Part shown: positions 1 through 11,601 of the stretch, piece after piece
Position numbering within the stretch: position 1 is the first letter of the stretch
Layout: each line of letters starts with the position of its first letter
NCBI GenBank assembly: GCA_023105745.1
Contig: JALGQZ010000011.1
Coordinates: 11,680,975-11,744,974 of the forward strand
Length of the DNA: 64,000 nt
Origin: Austropuccinia psidii
Lineage: Eukaryota; Basidiomycota; Pucciniomycetes; Pucciniales; Sphaerophragmiaceae
Direction: 5' to 3'
Program-made: the position numbers and the translations under genes
Notes under the pieces: model-generated
What the model saw: only the letters and a program-made list of their open reading frames with translations
What the model was told of the DNA's origin: nothing
Database searches by the model: none

Positions 1-1
1 C

Positions 2-1876
2 ATGCTCAGGTGGCAAATAGCCATACAAGAATACAGAGGGAATATGACTATTATCTATAAAGAAGGGAAACGTCATACTAATGCAGATGGTCTCATAAGG
101 TGGCCACTGAAGAATGACCAAGAGAATCCAGCATATGACCCAGAAAATGGGGCCAAAATACCCATACAATGCATGGAGATAGATAGGAGAAAGAACTTCA
201 AGCTATCAAACTGGGCATTAGGGAATGACCCATCAAACCCAGCACAGAGCTATGGGGAGAGCAAAGAGATACCCATATTGGGAATCAGCTCCTCTAATCA
301 AAATACAGAGCTCTTTAGTATAGTACAATCATCATACAATAAACACAAACAGTGTAGTATATTGATACAACTATTAAAACAAAAGTACAGGAGTCCTGAA
401 CTAGAGAGCCAATTGGAAGAGCCATGGCTCAAAAACTTCAAAGAGAATAGATTTTTTCTGATAGATGATCTACTATACCATAGGGAAAAACACACAAGTG
501 CCCTGGTAATAATAAATAGAGAACATATTTCCCTGATACTACAGGAATGCCATGACTGCCCATACATGGGACATGTGAGCAAAGAAAGAACTAAAGAAAG
601 AGTCTTTAGCACAGCTTGGTGGCCAAAGTGGGAACAAGACTTGAGTGAATACATCAACACGTGTACCAGATGCCAAAAAGCCAAAAAAGGTCATGGCAAA
701 AGATATGGATTACTCCAGAGTATAGAGGAGCCCAAACACCCCTGGGAAATAATAAACATGGATTGGGTGACAGGCCTGGGCCCTGGAGGGAAAGACAGAT
801 TTAATGCATGCCTAGTAGTAGTAGGCAGGTACAGCAAGAGTGTCAGATGTCTCCCCTGTCACAAAGAGGACACAGCAATGGACACAGCCATATTGTTCTG
901 GAACAATGTGATAGCAAACTGTGGAGTTCCAAGAATTATAATTAGTGACAGAGACCCTAAATTCACATCAGAATTTTGGACTAATCTATATGAGATTCTG
1001 GGAACCAAACTAGCATTCTCCACAGCTTACCATCCACAAACAGATGGTCTAGCAGAAAGAAAAATTCAAACATTAGAAGACATCATTAGAAGATTTTGTG
1101 CATATGGCATGGAATATAAAGACAATGAGGGATATACCCATGAATGGGTAACCCTCCTACCAGCTGTACAATTGGCATACAACACAAGTATACAGTCAGT
1201 GACAGGAAAAACCCCTGCCACATTAGAGAAAGGATGGAACCCACTACTTCCAGTAGACTACTTGAAGAAGAACCTCCTCTCAGTACACCCCACAGCTAAA
1301 GACTTCCACACAATGTGGAAAACTGCCTGTGAAAAAGCAGAAAAATGTGTGGCTGAAGCTAAATTATACAACAAACAGAGATATGATAAAAGTTACCAAG
1401 AACCTGATTTCAAAGAAGGAGACCAAGTTCTAATCTCAACTCTTAACTTCAACAATCTAAGAGGACCCAAGAAGATGAGAGACTCATTCATAGGACCATT
1501 CACAATTATTAAATTAATAGGAAAGAATGCAGTAGAAGTCAACCTGACCAAAGAGTTTTCTAGGAAACACCCAGTTTTCCCTGTGAGCCTGGTCAAACCT
1601 TATCACCAAACAGATGAGGAGAAATTCCCTGACAGAAAGAAGACAGTCACCCATGAAAGATTGGTAGAGGAAGATGACTCACCTGGATCAGTGAAAAAGA
1701 TCATTAAAGCCAGGAAAATAAGAATTAATGGGAAAGACAACAGGCAATATCTGGTTAGATTTAAGAATCAACCAGCAAATAAAGATAAATGGTTAACTGA
1801 GAAAGAAATCCCAGATGGACAAATACACCTCAGAAGATTCAGAGCCTCCAGAAGGGCTGAAGAGTCTCATCAATGA
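2..1876 (+). CDS. pol: Pol polyprotein, C-terminal part (RNase H end, integrase, chromodomain)
   Basis: Retrotransposon Pol, cut off at its N-terminus by the window edge, so the first Met is not a start. The order is: the RNase H tail with its late His-x-AsnAlaAsp motif (residues 1-35), a zinc-binding HHCC region (about 160-225, ending in CTRC), and the integrase catalytic core with the D, D, E triad near residues 254, 316 and 352. The last spacing is about 35 residues, as usual for retroviral-type integrases. The C-terminus carries a chromodomain (about 545-605, [16 protein letters not shown]), which in chromovirus-type gypsy elements steers insertion to marked chromatin. The frame has no stop, unlike element B. 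One odd point: the usual LSRWP after the RNase H motif reads LIRWP. Confidence 0.93.
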   Translation: MLRWQIAIQEYRGNMTIIYKEGKRHTNADGLIRWPLKNDQENPAYDPENGAKIPIQCMEIDRRKNFKLSNWALGNDPSNPAQSYGESKEIPILGISSSNQNTELFSIVQSSYNKHKQCSILIQLLKQKYRSPELESQLEEPWLKNFKENRFFLIDDLLYHREKHTSALVIINREHISLILQECHDCPYMGHVSKERTKERVFSTAWWPKWEQDLSEYINTCTRCQKAKKGHGKRYGLLQSIEEPKHPWEIINMDWVTGLGPGGKDRFNACLVVVGRYSKSVRCLPCHKEDTAMDTAILFWNNVIANCGVPRIIISDRDPKFTSEFWTNLYEILGTKLAFSTAYHPQTDGLAERKIQTLEDIIRRFCAYGMEYKDNEGYTHEWVTLLPAVQLAYNTSIQSVTGKTPATLEKGWNPLLPVDYLKKNLLSVHPTAKDFHTMWKTACEKAEKCVAEAKLYNKQRYDKSYQEPDFKEGDQVLISTLNFNNLRGPKKMRDSFIGPFTIIKLIGKNAVEVNLTKEFSRKHPVFPVSLVKPYHQTDEEKFPDRKKTVTHERLVEEDDSPGSVKKIIKARKIRINGKDNRQYLVRFKNQPANKDKWLTEKEIPDGQIHLRRFRASRRAEESHQ

Positions 1877-1890
1877 TGAGCCTTCTTTTG

Positions 1891-1898
1891 AGGGAGGG
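1891..1898 (+). other. Polypurine tract of element A
   Basis: AGGGAGGG lies two bases before the LTR start and just after the pol stop. It is identical in elements B and C. This is the expected primer site for plus-strand DNA synthesis. Confidence 0.85.
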
Positions 1899-1900
1899 TA

Positions 1901-3405
1901 TGTCAACCTGTGACTCAAAACAGAGCACTATCATGACATTCAACATACCATAAATAATGGTATGACAAGTATTGAACAAAAATAGTCAATACAGGTAATA
2001 AATAAGAGGAAAAAACTCCTCTTAAATTAAACACCAACCTTATCCAAACAGAATAAGGAAACCTAGAGGAGAAAAAAGAAGTCAAAACCCTTATTTTCAC
2101 CTCTCATCTAACTTATGCATATTTAAGTTAGTCTATACCAAAATGGTATTTTTCTTGAAGCTCACATAGAGATCTACACAATGGTAACATCCATGTTGCT
2201 GTAACACCACTACAACTGGAGATACCATATGACCTTTATTTTAAAACCAAGACCCCCTGAAAGTCAAAGAGGGCTTGTACAAAACTGTACAAAAGTATAA
2301 CCAAACTAAAGATATGAACAAGAGCTTGCATTTGAGACACCTTAGAACTCTGTATCTCTTAAATTGACTGAGGGATCTTGGTTCAAAGGTTTAACAACCA
2401 AAATACAGATATTCTGAAAACAACAATGTAAACAAACCCCTGTATCTTTTGAATACACTCATACAACTGTACAGTGTAATATACCAAAATGTAGAGCTAA
2501 TCAAGCCCTACAAGACTGTATCATCAGAATACAGATATCTTCCAAATTGAAAAAGATATCTGGTATGGAAGTTTTTGAAGCCTCATACTGATGTACAAAA
2601 ATACATCCAAAAACTTAAAACCCTTATAACTCTTGCTATTTTACAGAAGGGTAAACATTAAGAATACCAAATTGAAGAGCTCATTAAGCCCTTCAATTCT
2701 GTGCTCTTGGTTTCTTGATATCTTAAGAACTGACTGAGATATCTTGATTGGGAGGTTTTTCTAGCAATACATGACCGTATCAAACTTGTATCAAACAGTA
2801 TCGCTCTCATACTTAAAATAATATACTTATGAAGATATAACCTCTCCAAAATCATAATTATTGATCATCCAGATACCAGAGCAACGTCATCCAAGTGCTG
2901 ACGTGGCAGGTGAAAAGTTTTTTCACCCTGTATTGCTCCAGAATGATCATTTGTGGTTCCAAAACCACAATTCTGCCTCTATTGACGTCAGAATTGACGA
3001 TCCAGAACCACAGACTGATCATTGGAGTGAAAATTTTCACTCCTCTGACGCGTGAAGAGTTAATAACTCTTGACAGTCTTGAAAGATATAAAAGGAAGGG
3101 TTTTTTCCTTGAAAACCCATCATCTTTATCTTATTATCCATATTCTTACGTGACAAAACTGTTATCAATCAGTAGTTTCCTTAGAATTATCATTAAAGAT
3201 ATAATTAGAATATAATTATTGTAGTACTTCTTTACAGTCAAAGATATTAGAGTATTGCAACCCAGGTCCTCAACAGACTCATCACCACTGTTACCACATA
3301 GCAGTAGGACCTGAAGATTTAAATTTATTTGTTTTTTGACGTGTCACAGTCATAATACTAGCTTGTAACTACATTTTATAGCTACTATATAGACTCACCC
3401 TGACA
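1901..3405 (+). repeat. 3' LTR of element A (family 1, 1505 bases)
   Basis: It starts TGTCA and ends TGACA, so the ends are inverted copies. It matches, in opposite orientation, the full LTR at 40755-42260 and the partial one at 32974-33646. It contains a TATA box (3085-3094), a dyad near 2925-2976 with arms TTGTGGTT/AACCACAA, and the perfect palindrome GGAGTGAAAATTTTCACTCC at about 3024-3043. The few CpGs it keeps are concentrated in ACGT-type motifs such as TTGACGTCAG. Confidence 0.93.
3085..3094 (+). promoter_or_regulatory. TATA box in the family 1 LTR
   Basis: GATATAAAAGG sits about 315 bases before the LTR end. The same position in the LTR of element C has a minus-strand TATAAAAAAG (about 41063-41074). 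It probably sets the start of the retroelement transcript, making everything downstream the R and U5 parts. The start site itself is not visible from sequence. Confidence 0.6.
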
Positions 3406-4019
3406 ATAAATAAATTTCTTTTCTTCATATTTCTTTCTTATTTTATTATTTGTGGTCTTTTGAGTATATGAAAATACCTTTAAGGCTTGCATTCACTCCC
3501 CCTAAAAAAGAACATTCATGTGTAATATTATTATTTCTAGTGTGTATGAACCTTCTGAGAAGTTTTTTAGCATGAGGTATGTCTTTTTCTGCTAACCATT
3601 CATCTTCACAGGTTGGGTCACTGTACCTAATAAGGTATTCCGTTACTTTATTGGTTCTAAACTTTCTTTCTTTGATAACTTTGATAATCTTCTTGATACC
3701 AGATGATTCAATAGGAGGTATAACTTGGGGAGTTTATCTCTCCAAGGAAATCTTTCAGCATCACTAGATTTATATGGCTTTATTAAGCTCACTGGAAATG
3801 TAGGATGCTTATTGCTAATGTTTTAAAATGACGTAAAAAGGGTGGTTGAAATCTTTTATTGATTGGTTTAACAGTGTTTAAACTAATTATAAAATGAAAA
3901 CATTATAAAATGAAGAGGATAGTGGGGCAAAGAGGACATTCTTTTATATCCATCAATTCTCTTACTCCAAAAGTAAAGTTTACTCTTTTCAGTTGTGCAA
4001 AAAACTAGCACAACATAAA
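3406..4019. other. AT-rich stretch with a family 3 LTR tail
   Basis: No gene seen. At about 3441-3491 there is a short sequence (TTTGTGGTCTTTTGAGTATA onward to AAGGCTTGCA) that recurs at 5038-5079, 7078-7122 and, inverted, at 24832-24890. It looks like the 3' end of a third LTR-like family. Confidence 0.5.
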
Positions 4020-5079
4020 AGCCAATTATGACATCATCAAACCCTGGTTTAGATGAACAAATGGCTGGTTTTAGCCATTTTAGACCCTTAAATCAGCCAT
4101 TAATATAGTAATACCTGATCTGAAGCCTTCAGAAAATGTCAGAATGTGTTTACCTTAAGGGTACTTTTACCCTCTTGGCAACAGTTAAAACTACTGCAGT
4201 TGGTATCAAAACCTTGTCAAGAATTGAGTCACAGACCCTGTGAGTCAATTAAAGGCCAAAAGTGATTAATCTTTGCATGGATTTTGAAATCTCACACCTT
4301 CCAGCAAGGAGTTTGGGCTTTGGCTCCCCCTCAGAGCTAGAGTTCCTTTTTTCCCCCCATATTAGTCTTTCCAATTTATTTTCCCTTTAATTCCTGATCA
4401 TGTGTTATACTCCTAATCTACATATATAGCTTAATTGAGTTTTAAAATACACTTACTGTAATAATTGACATCTCATATGTAAATCAAAGCTCACTTATGT
4501 AATACACATGCACATTTTTACATTTCAATTGAAAATACTTCAATTCCTCATAAATTCTAAATTACACACAACACCTAAATTTTAACACAAAAATTGATAG
4601 TTAACACTACATGTGATGTCAATTAAATGAAGGTTCTGAGTATTTTCAACTTTTGTACAGAAAATCCTAAAAACATAATTTCAGCTTATTTAGAGTTGAG
4701 TTACAGAAATTTTACCCACAGGTGACCCCACCTTATTTTTTATGAGGAGTCCGATGGTAGACCAATTTTCATATTTTTATATTCACAATAAAAAGTTATT
4801 ATAATTTTTGTATAAATTTTTTCCAAAAATATTTTGATTTTGGTATTTTTGTTGAAAATTCATCTTTACTTAATTTTTTCAAGTAAAAATGTGTTTTCAC
4901 AAATTTAAAGTTCAATGTAATATTATCTTTAAGTTATAATGAAACTTTTATTTTCATATATAAACTTATATTTATATTTTATTTTTATTTTGATAATATA
5001 AATAAATGTATTTTATTTATATTTATATCTTATGTTATTATTTGTGGTCTTTTGGGTATATGAAAATACCCACAAGGCT
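4020..5079 (+). repeat. Dispersed repeat, family 3 (LTR-like), degenerate
   Basis: By eye, bases 4020-4640 match the reverse complement of 29555-30095, for example GTCACAGACCCTGTGA and TAGTAATACCTG. Bases 4597-4900 match the reverse complement of 13670-13990, for example ACCCACAGGTGACCCCAC. The right end carries the same tail as the solo-LTR-like insertion at 5229-7122. There is no coding capacity. An old non-coding LTR-like repeat is the simplest reading; a non-autonomous DNA element is the alternative. Confidence 0.6.
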
Positions 5080-5228
5080 TATGATAACTATATTTATGAG
5101 ATGTCAAATAGACAAAAAATATTGTTCATACCTCAATAACTCATAGCTAATTGAATACTGGGGTCCCATACACCTTCTGTACAGCTTTCTATGTGTCATA
5201 CATGTCAGAAGAGGGCTGTGTGGTCCCC
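5080..5228 (+). repeat. Family 2 LTR remnant, left piece
   Basis: It matches the family 2 LTR at about 31127-31270, including GTCAAATAGACAAA and the GGTCCCATACA region. The match stops at TCCCC and resumes at 7123, so the two pieces were once continuous. Confidence 0.75.
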
Positions 5229-7122
5229 TGTAAGATGTGTCTATGAAACTGTTGATAATATTACTATTAATCAACATTACTATGACTGTGCTTATGAAAT
5301 ATACAAATAAAGAATTATCATAACCACAATTGAATAATCGAAGAATTATTTCTTTGACGTGTTTTAAACTACTAGTGATTATAACAGTGAGAAGTAATTG
5401 TCTAGAAGAATCAATTACAAGAAGAATTTAATAATAAAAACTTCTTTTATTAAAATAATAAAATTATTTTAATATATAATTATCTTTTGCAAGAGTAATT
5501 ATAAATATAATTCTTGAGGAAAACTAATTTTAGAGAAACAATTTAAGAATTAAAGATAGATCACTCACTAATACTCCAAAGAACTTATTAAAGATAAAAG
5601 TATAGAGATTTGACATAGAATTGTGGATTTAATGGATCAAAGTGATTTTATAGAAATATTACAACAATAGATAGTTGATTTCTATTATTTCATGTCTTTC
5701 TGATTGATTCTGAAAGAATAAAAAACTTAAGAAATCTTTTAACTAATACTTACTTGTTGGTAACAATGATATAAATGAATAATGTGATGATGATGATGAT
5801 GTGGAAAAAACAGCAAGAGGAGGCTTCTTTTAAGTCTAAGACAGCTCAAAGAGGCGTGCAATGGAGCAAACTGGCAAACCAGTCAGTGAGAAGACAATAA
5901 ACGTTTTTGGATTATTGATTGCATCATTTGTTGTCACGTAAGATTGTTATAATTACTTGATTGAGGTTTCTACCTGACTACTAACCCATTTATGGTTAAA
6001 AATAAAAGGAGTAAAATCTTTAAATCTTCTTTTATTCCAAAATAATCATTGACTTCTCAAAGTTATCAATGTTATTGGAAATTTCATCACAGAATGTATT
6101 TTCTGTAAATTTTAAGATTCTGTGTTTCACGTGGAATCCTCAAAAATGGACTGTAAGTAAAACTTTGAATTTCACATATAAAAGTTTAATCCTTTTTGTT
6201 TTTAATATGGTTTATGCAGTTCTTATTAAGAATTGTATTTTTAAGGAATTTTTGAAGTTTTTACCTCATTTCTACGTAGAATTGCAAATATCAGTCTATG
6301 ACTGGTTGCTATGAGGTAAAAAAATGGATAATAGTCCAAAAAGTGTTTTAATTACTCCTTTGGGGTTTATCCATGGAAAGTAATTAACAACTGACATGGT
6401 TACAGGAGTCCAAGTAGCGTTTTACCTCCTTGACATGTCAAAATAGCAGGTTATTTGCTATTTTCTTATGATTTACTGTAGTTTCAACATGGTAACCAAG
6501 TTCCCAAAAGGTTTTAGTTTACCAATTAGGCCATGATCAGGCATGGATCCAAGCTTTGGAGCTGTCCACCTCTCAGAGGCCTCAGAAGTTGGGTACCCTG
6601 GCCCTTTTTGATGCCTTTTGTCCCCCTTGCCTATTTTTCACGTCAAAATAGAAATTTAAGCTTAGTGAGAGATCCACTATGGGTGTACCAAAAGTGCATG
6701 TAAGAATACCATAATATTAAGTTCCCAAAACATGCATAACACTATTTTTAGTGTAGATGTAACATGGGATTTCTCACATTCCCATTATTTTGGCATGAAA
6801 TGGAGAAAAAAAAAATGTTCATGGATCTTTTATGTGGTATTGATGATGTGGTATTGAAGTATTTTCCATATTACCACCTCAAAGAGTTAGGTTGAGCTTA
6901 TTCACTCTATGGAGATACCCCAGGTGAATTTTTGTGTAAAATCCAAATCTGGCCTTAAATTCATGGATTTACTTACTCAATAAAAAGTTATTCATCTTTT
7001 CTGAAATCCAAAATGATGAATTTTGGATATATGCATTACTTATGGGTTATGCATAGTTCAGAATTTGTCTTTAAAATAATTGTGGCCTATTTGGGTATGT
7101 AAAATATATCTCAAGGCTCACA
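5229..7122 (+). mobile_element. Solo-LTR-like insertion (family 3, 1894 bases)
   Basis: The insertion starts TGTAAG and ends CTCACA, giving the TG...CA ends usual for LTRs. It is flanked on both sides by TCCCC (5224-5228 and 7123-7127), consistent with a 5-base target duplication. It interrupts a family 2 LTR remnant exactly at that point. It has no long open frame, contains a small (GAT)n run near 5786, and ends with the tail shared with 3441-3491 and 5038-5079. No matching internal region is present, so it is either a solo LTR or another non-coding element with similar ends. Confidence 0.6.
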
Positions 7123-7626
7123 TCCCCAGATGAAAGGTTTCACCATGTATTGGGGCAAACTGCCCAGATATGGTTTCAAAACCCCATCTGTGGCCAATAC
7201 ATAGTATACAGGCCTTGTGGAACCCACAATACAGCACTCAGAAGAGAATTTCTTCACTTCTTTTACATGGATGGTCTAAAGGACCTTTGCACCCCATTTC
7301 ACAATAAAAGGATGCCTTTGGTCTGCCAGAAAAGGAGTCCCCATGCTGCTCTTGAATTCCTATGTAATAAAACTGTCAAAAACAGGTATAATATTGTAAA
7401 TTAATCAGGTATATGTTAAATCTTAGTGTATCATAGCTCTTGTTATATTAATCCAACTGGTAAGACTGCACCCAGGGGTTTCAACAGAGCTCACCACCAC
7501 TATTCCACAATAGTAAAGACCTTATATGATTACTTAAAACCTTTTTAATCATAATTATCCGTTTCACAGTTGTATTTGAGGTTATAAATACTATTATTAC
7601 TACTTCATCATAGAATCAGCCTGACA
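7123..7626 (+). repeat. Family 2 LTR remnant, right piece
   Basis: It aligns by eye with 31267-31771, including the hairpin region (ACTGCCCAGATATGG), the AATCCAACTGGTAAGACTGC block, and the LTR end CAGCCTGACA at 7626. It is more diverged than the LTRs of B and D, so it is an older insertion. An open frame at 7150-7404 lies in the LTR and has no support as a gene. Confidence 0.75.
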
Positions 7627-8559
7627 AAAACCCACTGTAATAGCTCTAAAAGGAAAAAGGAAACTTCCTTATCAAGGGTTCTAATAGGCTTTGCTTAATT
7701 AAATGAATAATTACAAATAAGAGAAAGGGGTAGAGAGTTAAAATGAGCTTTTAAACAAATTATGCAATAAATATGTCTTTTATCTCCCCCAATTCCTTGA
7801 TCATAGTCTAGGTGTGCAATACTCCCTTGAGATGAAGGAATGCCAATAACATCATGGAGATAATAAAAAGACATGTTTTCACTTAATGGTACTACCCCTT
7901 TGGTATTTCAAGTATTCAAGCCTAAATAATACTTCCATATTCAGTTCTTTTTTTGGAAAAAGAACCTCATAATTTGATAATTGATACTCTCAACATTTTA
8001 TTATTGAGCTTTAATTGTGGTTGGAGCATCTTCAATGTGGTTTCCAAGGTGTTGAAGGGCTCAGGATTCATTATAATAGGAATGGTCTGCCTAAAAAATA
8101 GGTTTTTAAATTTAAATTGTAATATGAAGTCAGGGTGAGATAAAATACTTGAATGAAATATATCAAAAAAACATGTATACTATAAGTCATCAATAGGGAT
8201 GGAGCGTATTTGAAATTTCTTGCGGTCTGTTTTTACCATTGTTATTTAAGGGGATTTGATCTTAATTATTGCAAACAAATAAGCTGTTGAAAGTATTTTC
8301 CCTTATAAAATCTTGCAGAAAGGAGGATATTTGGGATTGAATCATTTTTATACAAATTTGATCTTCAATTATCAGATTTCACACCAGGAATAGGATTTTT
8401 AGCCTTACATATTGTTCCAACAAGATTATAATTGTACTCAAAGCTTTTTATATTTTTGAGGAGCCTATGTCCGCTTTTCCTCATAGAAATCCCACCTCAT
8501 AGACGCAAAATGAATATAACCCACTTATACACAGATTTTTTTGGCTATTTAGGAGAGAG
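7627..8559. other. No recognised gene
   Basis: AT-rich sequence with only short open frames (for example 61 codons at 7953-8138) and no visible protein motif. CpG starts to appear at ordinary frequency from about 8200. Confidence 0.5.
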
Positions 8560-9168
8560 GAATGTTTTCCTCTATCATTTGAAAGCTTCAAGAATTATGA
8601 GATGAATCCAGACTATTTTCTCTTAATTGAAGGAATATGTGAATTATTGAGATAATATAACAAAATAAAGAGCGAAAATAGTGATGATTTCCCCGAGAGA
8701 TTAAAAAGAAAACCTAAACATATTAATTTTCCCCGAGGCACATGAATAACATATGGCTTCATATGGTGAATATTCATAATAGAACTCCAGATATTGAAGG
8801 CTGAGATTGCTTAATATTTAAAGATAGTTGTTTTGAGTCACCATTTATGGACTGTGTGGAATATTGTGAGTTAACTGAAACATATGATATTGCTCATAAA
8901 AGAACACGTCACTTGACCTAAAAAAGGGAATTTCTGTCAATTAAAGTATTTGGTCGAATTATGTCTCACCTCATCATTAAAGCTTCCTATTTCAAAGAAT
9001 TGAAACAAAGTATCTAAGGGATCCAGTATTCTGAAAAAAGGAATTGCATAAGGCAAATATTTGTGATATAACCTTCTGCGAAAGAAGCGAAATTGAAAAA
9101 ACCTAATATTTCTTATTATGAAATCATTTTAAATTATCTCATGAAATTCAAAAGGTAAAATAAACTAC

Positions 9169-9260
9169 CGGGAACGGAAGGATTCGAACCCCCGCGGGCA
9201 AGCCCATAAAGTAGAAGGATAAATTCCAACTCTACGCCATAACCACTCGGCCACGTTCCC
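9169..9260 (-). tRNA. tRNA-Ser, copy 1 (anticodon tentatively GGA)
   Basis: The reverse complement folds as a class II tRNA: acceptor GGGAACG pairs with CGTTCCC, the D arm has GCC/GGC with the usual GAGTGGTTA loop, there is a long variable arm (GGGC/GCCC), and the T arm carries TTCGAAC. The box A and box B regions are eukaryote-like and overall it resembles fungal tRNA-Ser. The anticodon stem TAGAG/TTCTA encloses 13 bases instead of 7, which fits a tiny intron after base 37 and a GGA anticodon. GGA is unusual for a eukaryotic tRNA-Ser, so the anticodon is uncertain. T runs follow the 3' end. Confidence 0.75.
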
Positions 9261-10367
9261 TTTCATTTTTCTGTCTGTAAATAACAGAAAGTATAATGAA
9301 AATTGGCAGCTATTATGTCCAGTTCATGAATCAAAGAAAAAATCATGTATCTGAGAGATTGTTTCAATAAGGGGGCACTTAGAAAACCTGCTTTTATCTT
9401 GAGAAAACAAATTTTTTTAAAAGAGCAGAAATCAAATGAAGCTCTTTTATAAAAATATGTATCTTCATATATATCCATTTACCTGAAGATAGAGATAATT
9501 ATCTCATACAAGTCTATGGATAAAGGTAAAATATGACTTCTGTTTACTTCAATGTCGAACGTGTTACAAAAATTAATGTTCATCAAACTATCTGCTAAAG
9601 TTTTGCGAAATAACGGATTTATAAAGGTAGCCTCATTATATCTCAAAACTTAATTAGAAAAACGTTTGTTAGAAACCCTTTAAAAATACCATTATCGGTT
9701 ATTTTGGTTTGGAGAGGGTGTTTATTTTGTTGTTTGAAAGTTCCAAAATTATTAAGGGAAGCCATGACCTCTTTTTTGAAATGAAGCATTACTTGAAGTG
9801 CTGTAAAATATCACAAAATACCAAGGCAGAGCGTGTGGATCTCACCAGAGAAATAAAACTGATAATATAACCAAAAAGAATTCCCTTGGGGGCATGAATT
9901 CCAAAGAACTGCATAATGGAAGATATCTTTAATGGAGCTGGACAAACGTAGGAGTTATATTGAGATGAATACAAAGAAAAATGATTCAAATTTATCTCAA
10001 ATAATTAAGCTGTGTCAATATTAGTGATTTTCCGGAATATACATATTACCACAACATGAAATTTATGTTTTTTCCAATAGATAAACGCATAGTATGGAGG
10101 TGACTCAATTAGTAACATAAAAAAATGATTTTAATAAGAAAAACAAGCCTAAGATTATTTTCTGTGATAAGGTGAAAATTCGAGAAATGCTAATATCTAC
10201 CTGGGGATTACTCTTGATATAGTAACACTGAAGTAGTCTCTAAGTATATTGAATCATTTTTATTCAATCTAAATCTCACGAAGCAGAAGAGATAACTCGT
10301 AAGAAACCTTTTGAGTCATTAAGAGATGTCAACAGATCTTTTGAATTTGGAAAGTTTCGAAGATTAC

Positions 10368-10459
10368 CGGGAACGGAAGGATTCGAACCCCCGCGGGCAA
10401 GCCCATGAAGTATCAGGATAAATTCCAACTCTACGCCATAACCACTCGGCCACGTTCCC
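10368..10459 (-). tRNA. tRNA-Ser, copy 2, possibly defective
   Basis: It differs from copy 1 at only about three of 92 positions, all in the 3' side of the anticodon stem and the start of the variable region. Those changes spoil the anticodon stem that copy 1 can form. All other arms are identical. No clear T run follows the 3' end. It could be a pseudogene, or the anticodon arm may fold differently from my model. Confidence 0.6.
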
Positions 10460-10900
10460 TTGAATTGGTTTTTTTGTGAAAAAAATCAGTTATAAAGAAT
10501 GTATTTTGCAGAAATTTATATAAACTCATTAAGAAAAGAAGCAATTACGTTTTTAATAGATTTTTTTCACAAGTGGCCAGTGAAAAAAATTCTGGCGGAA
10601 TCACCAAGAGAAAGGTGCTGAAAAAGCCCCCTTTAAATAAACTTATCTTTGAAAAAACCAAACTTCATAAATATCCATTAAACTGAATCTAAATATCTTG
10701 AAACAATACAGCTCTCCGGTTAAAGTTCAAATGCGACTTCTTCACAAAAAATACCTTTTTTCACGTTATTTTTTAAGTTCCCTCGAAGATAAACAATTTA
10801 TGCTAGTAGGAAATTTTCTGAATAAGTGAGATTCAAAATACAAAGACAGACATAGACTCTACCAAAAATAAGATATAAAAAAATTCTATTTTCCACTCAT

Positions 10901-11601
10901 ATTGAAGGGATTTTAGAAATATTTTTTTCCTTTTGAACCTCAAAAAAAGTTTTTATGCAATATTCTGACAGTATGTGTGTACTTAATGATCTATTTTATA
11001 GCTTCAGATATATCAATAGGGTCTCTTTGAAGTAGATATATTTATAATATTGATAGAGGCGCTATGAATCCTGAGAGCCACCAAATTATTCCAAGACCAA
11101 GCTTACTTTAATTGATAGAAATATCTATTTTTGAACTTTAGGCTGAACACAATTGAAAAAAAATATCTCTCATTGGTTAAAAATGAATCATTTCATGAAA
11201 ACTTCTCCACAGATCAATCGAATCACATAAATATTAATAGGGGATTTTTCGGTTCACATAAGCTTTTAATAGATCTATGTCAGAACACTAAATTTAATTT
11301 ATCAAAAAGACGAAAATTCACATAGGTACTTGTAAGTTTATATCAAAAGGCCCTAACCCAATCTTAAACTGAAAAAAGGGCGATACACCCCCTTCAAGTC
11401 ACAAATTGCAAAAAAAATCAAAAAAAAAAGTCACCCACCCCCATAAAAAAAACAATTGCTCATTTTCATCTCATTTCCCCTTTATCTAGTCCTTTTCCTA
11501 TCTTTTGATCTCAAAAATCTCATATTAATTATTTTTTATTAAATTTCATCCATTTATTTGTTTTTTCAATCCACCCTTTTTTCCTTTCCGCATTTTCTCT
11601 C
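10901..11601. other. Non-coding; CT-rich promoter-like tract before the MULE remnant
   Basis: No gene recognised. From about 11460 the plus strand becomes pyrimidine-rich (TTTCCCCTTTATCTAGTCC and similar) up to the ATG at 11602. This resembles a fungal core promoter and may belong to the decayed gene downstream. Confidence 0.35.

Larger units (their letters stand above)
1..3405 (+). mobile_element. Ty3/gypsy element A (family 1), 3' part
   Basis: The window opens inside this element. What remains is the end of RNase H, the whole integrase and chromodomain, a polypurine tract and a full 3' LTR. The reading frame is open from base 2 to its stop, and the LTR is full length (1505 bases against 1506 in element C), so this copy may be recent and intact upstream. 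The protein is nearly identical to the matching part of element C. Confidence 0.93.
8560..10900. repeat. Probable old tandem duplication of about 1.2 kb, one tRNA per unit
   Basis: Two units carry a minus-strand tRNA-like gene 1199 bases apart. Flanking landmarks recur in the same order: a CCCCGAGGCACATGAAT-like block near 8730 and its counterpart near 9884, then a CATATATATCCATTTACCTGA-like block near 9465 and its counterpart near 10667. The flanks are much diverged and the tRNA parts are nearly identical. The exact ends cannot be set by eye. Confidence 0.5.

Noticed and set aside
298..684. Minus-strand ORF of 128 codons opposite element A pol (and similar antisense ORFs opposite B and C)
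   Set aside because: It is the antisense of the integrase frame, recurs wherever that frame occurs, and has no motif of its own.
7150..7404. 84-codon ORF
   Set aside because: It lies entirely within a family 2 LTR remnant and reads through its hairpin.
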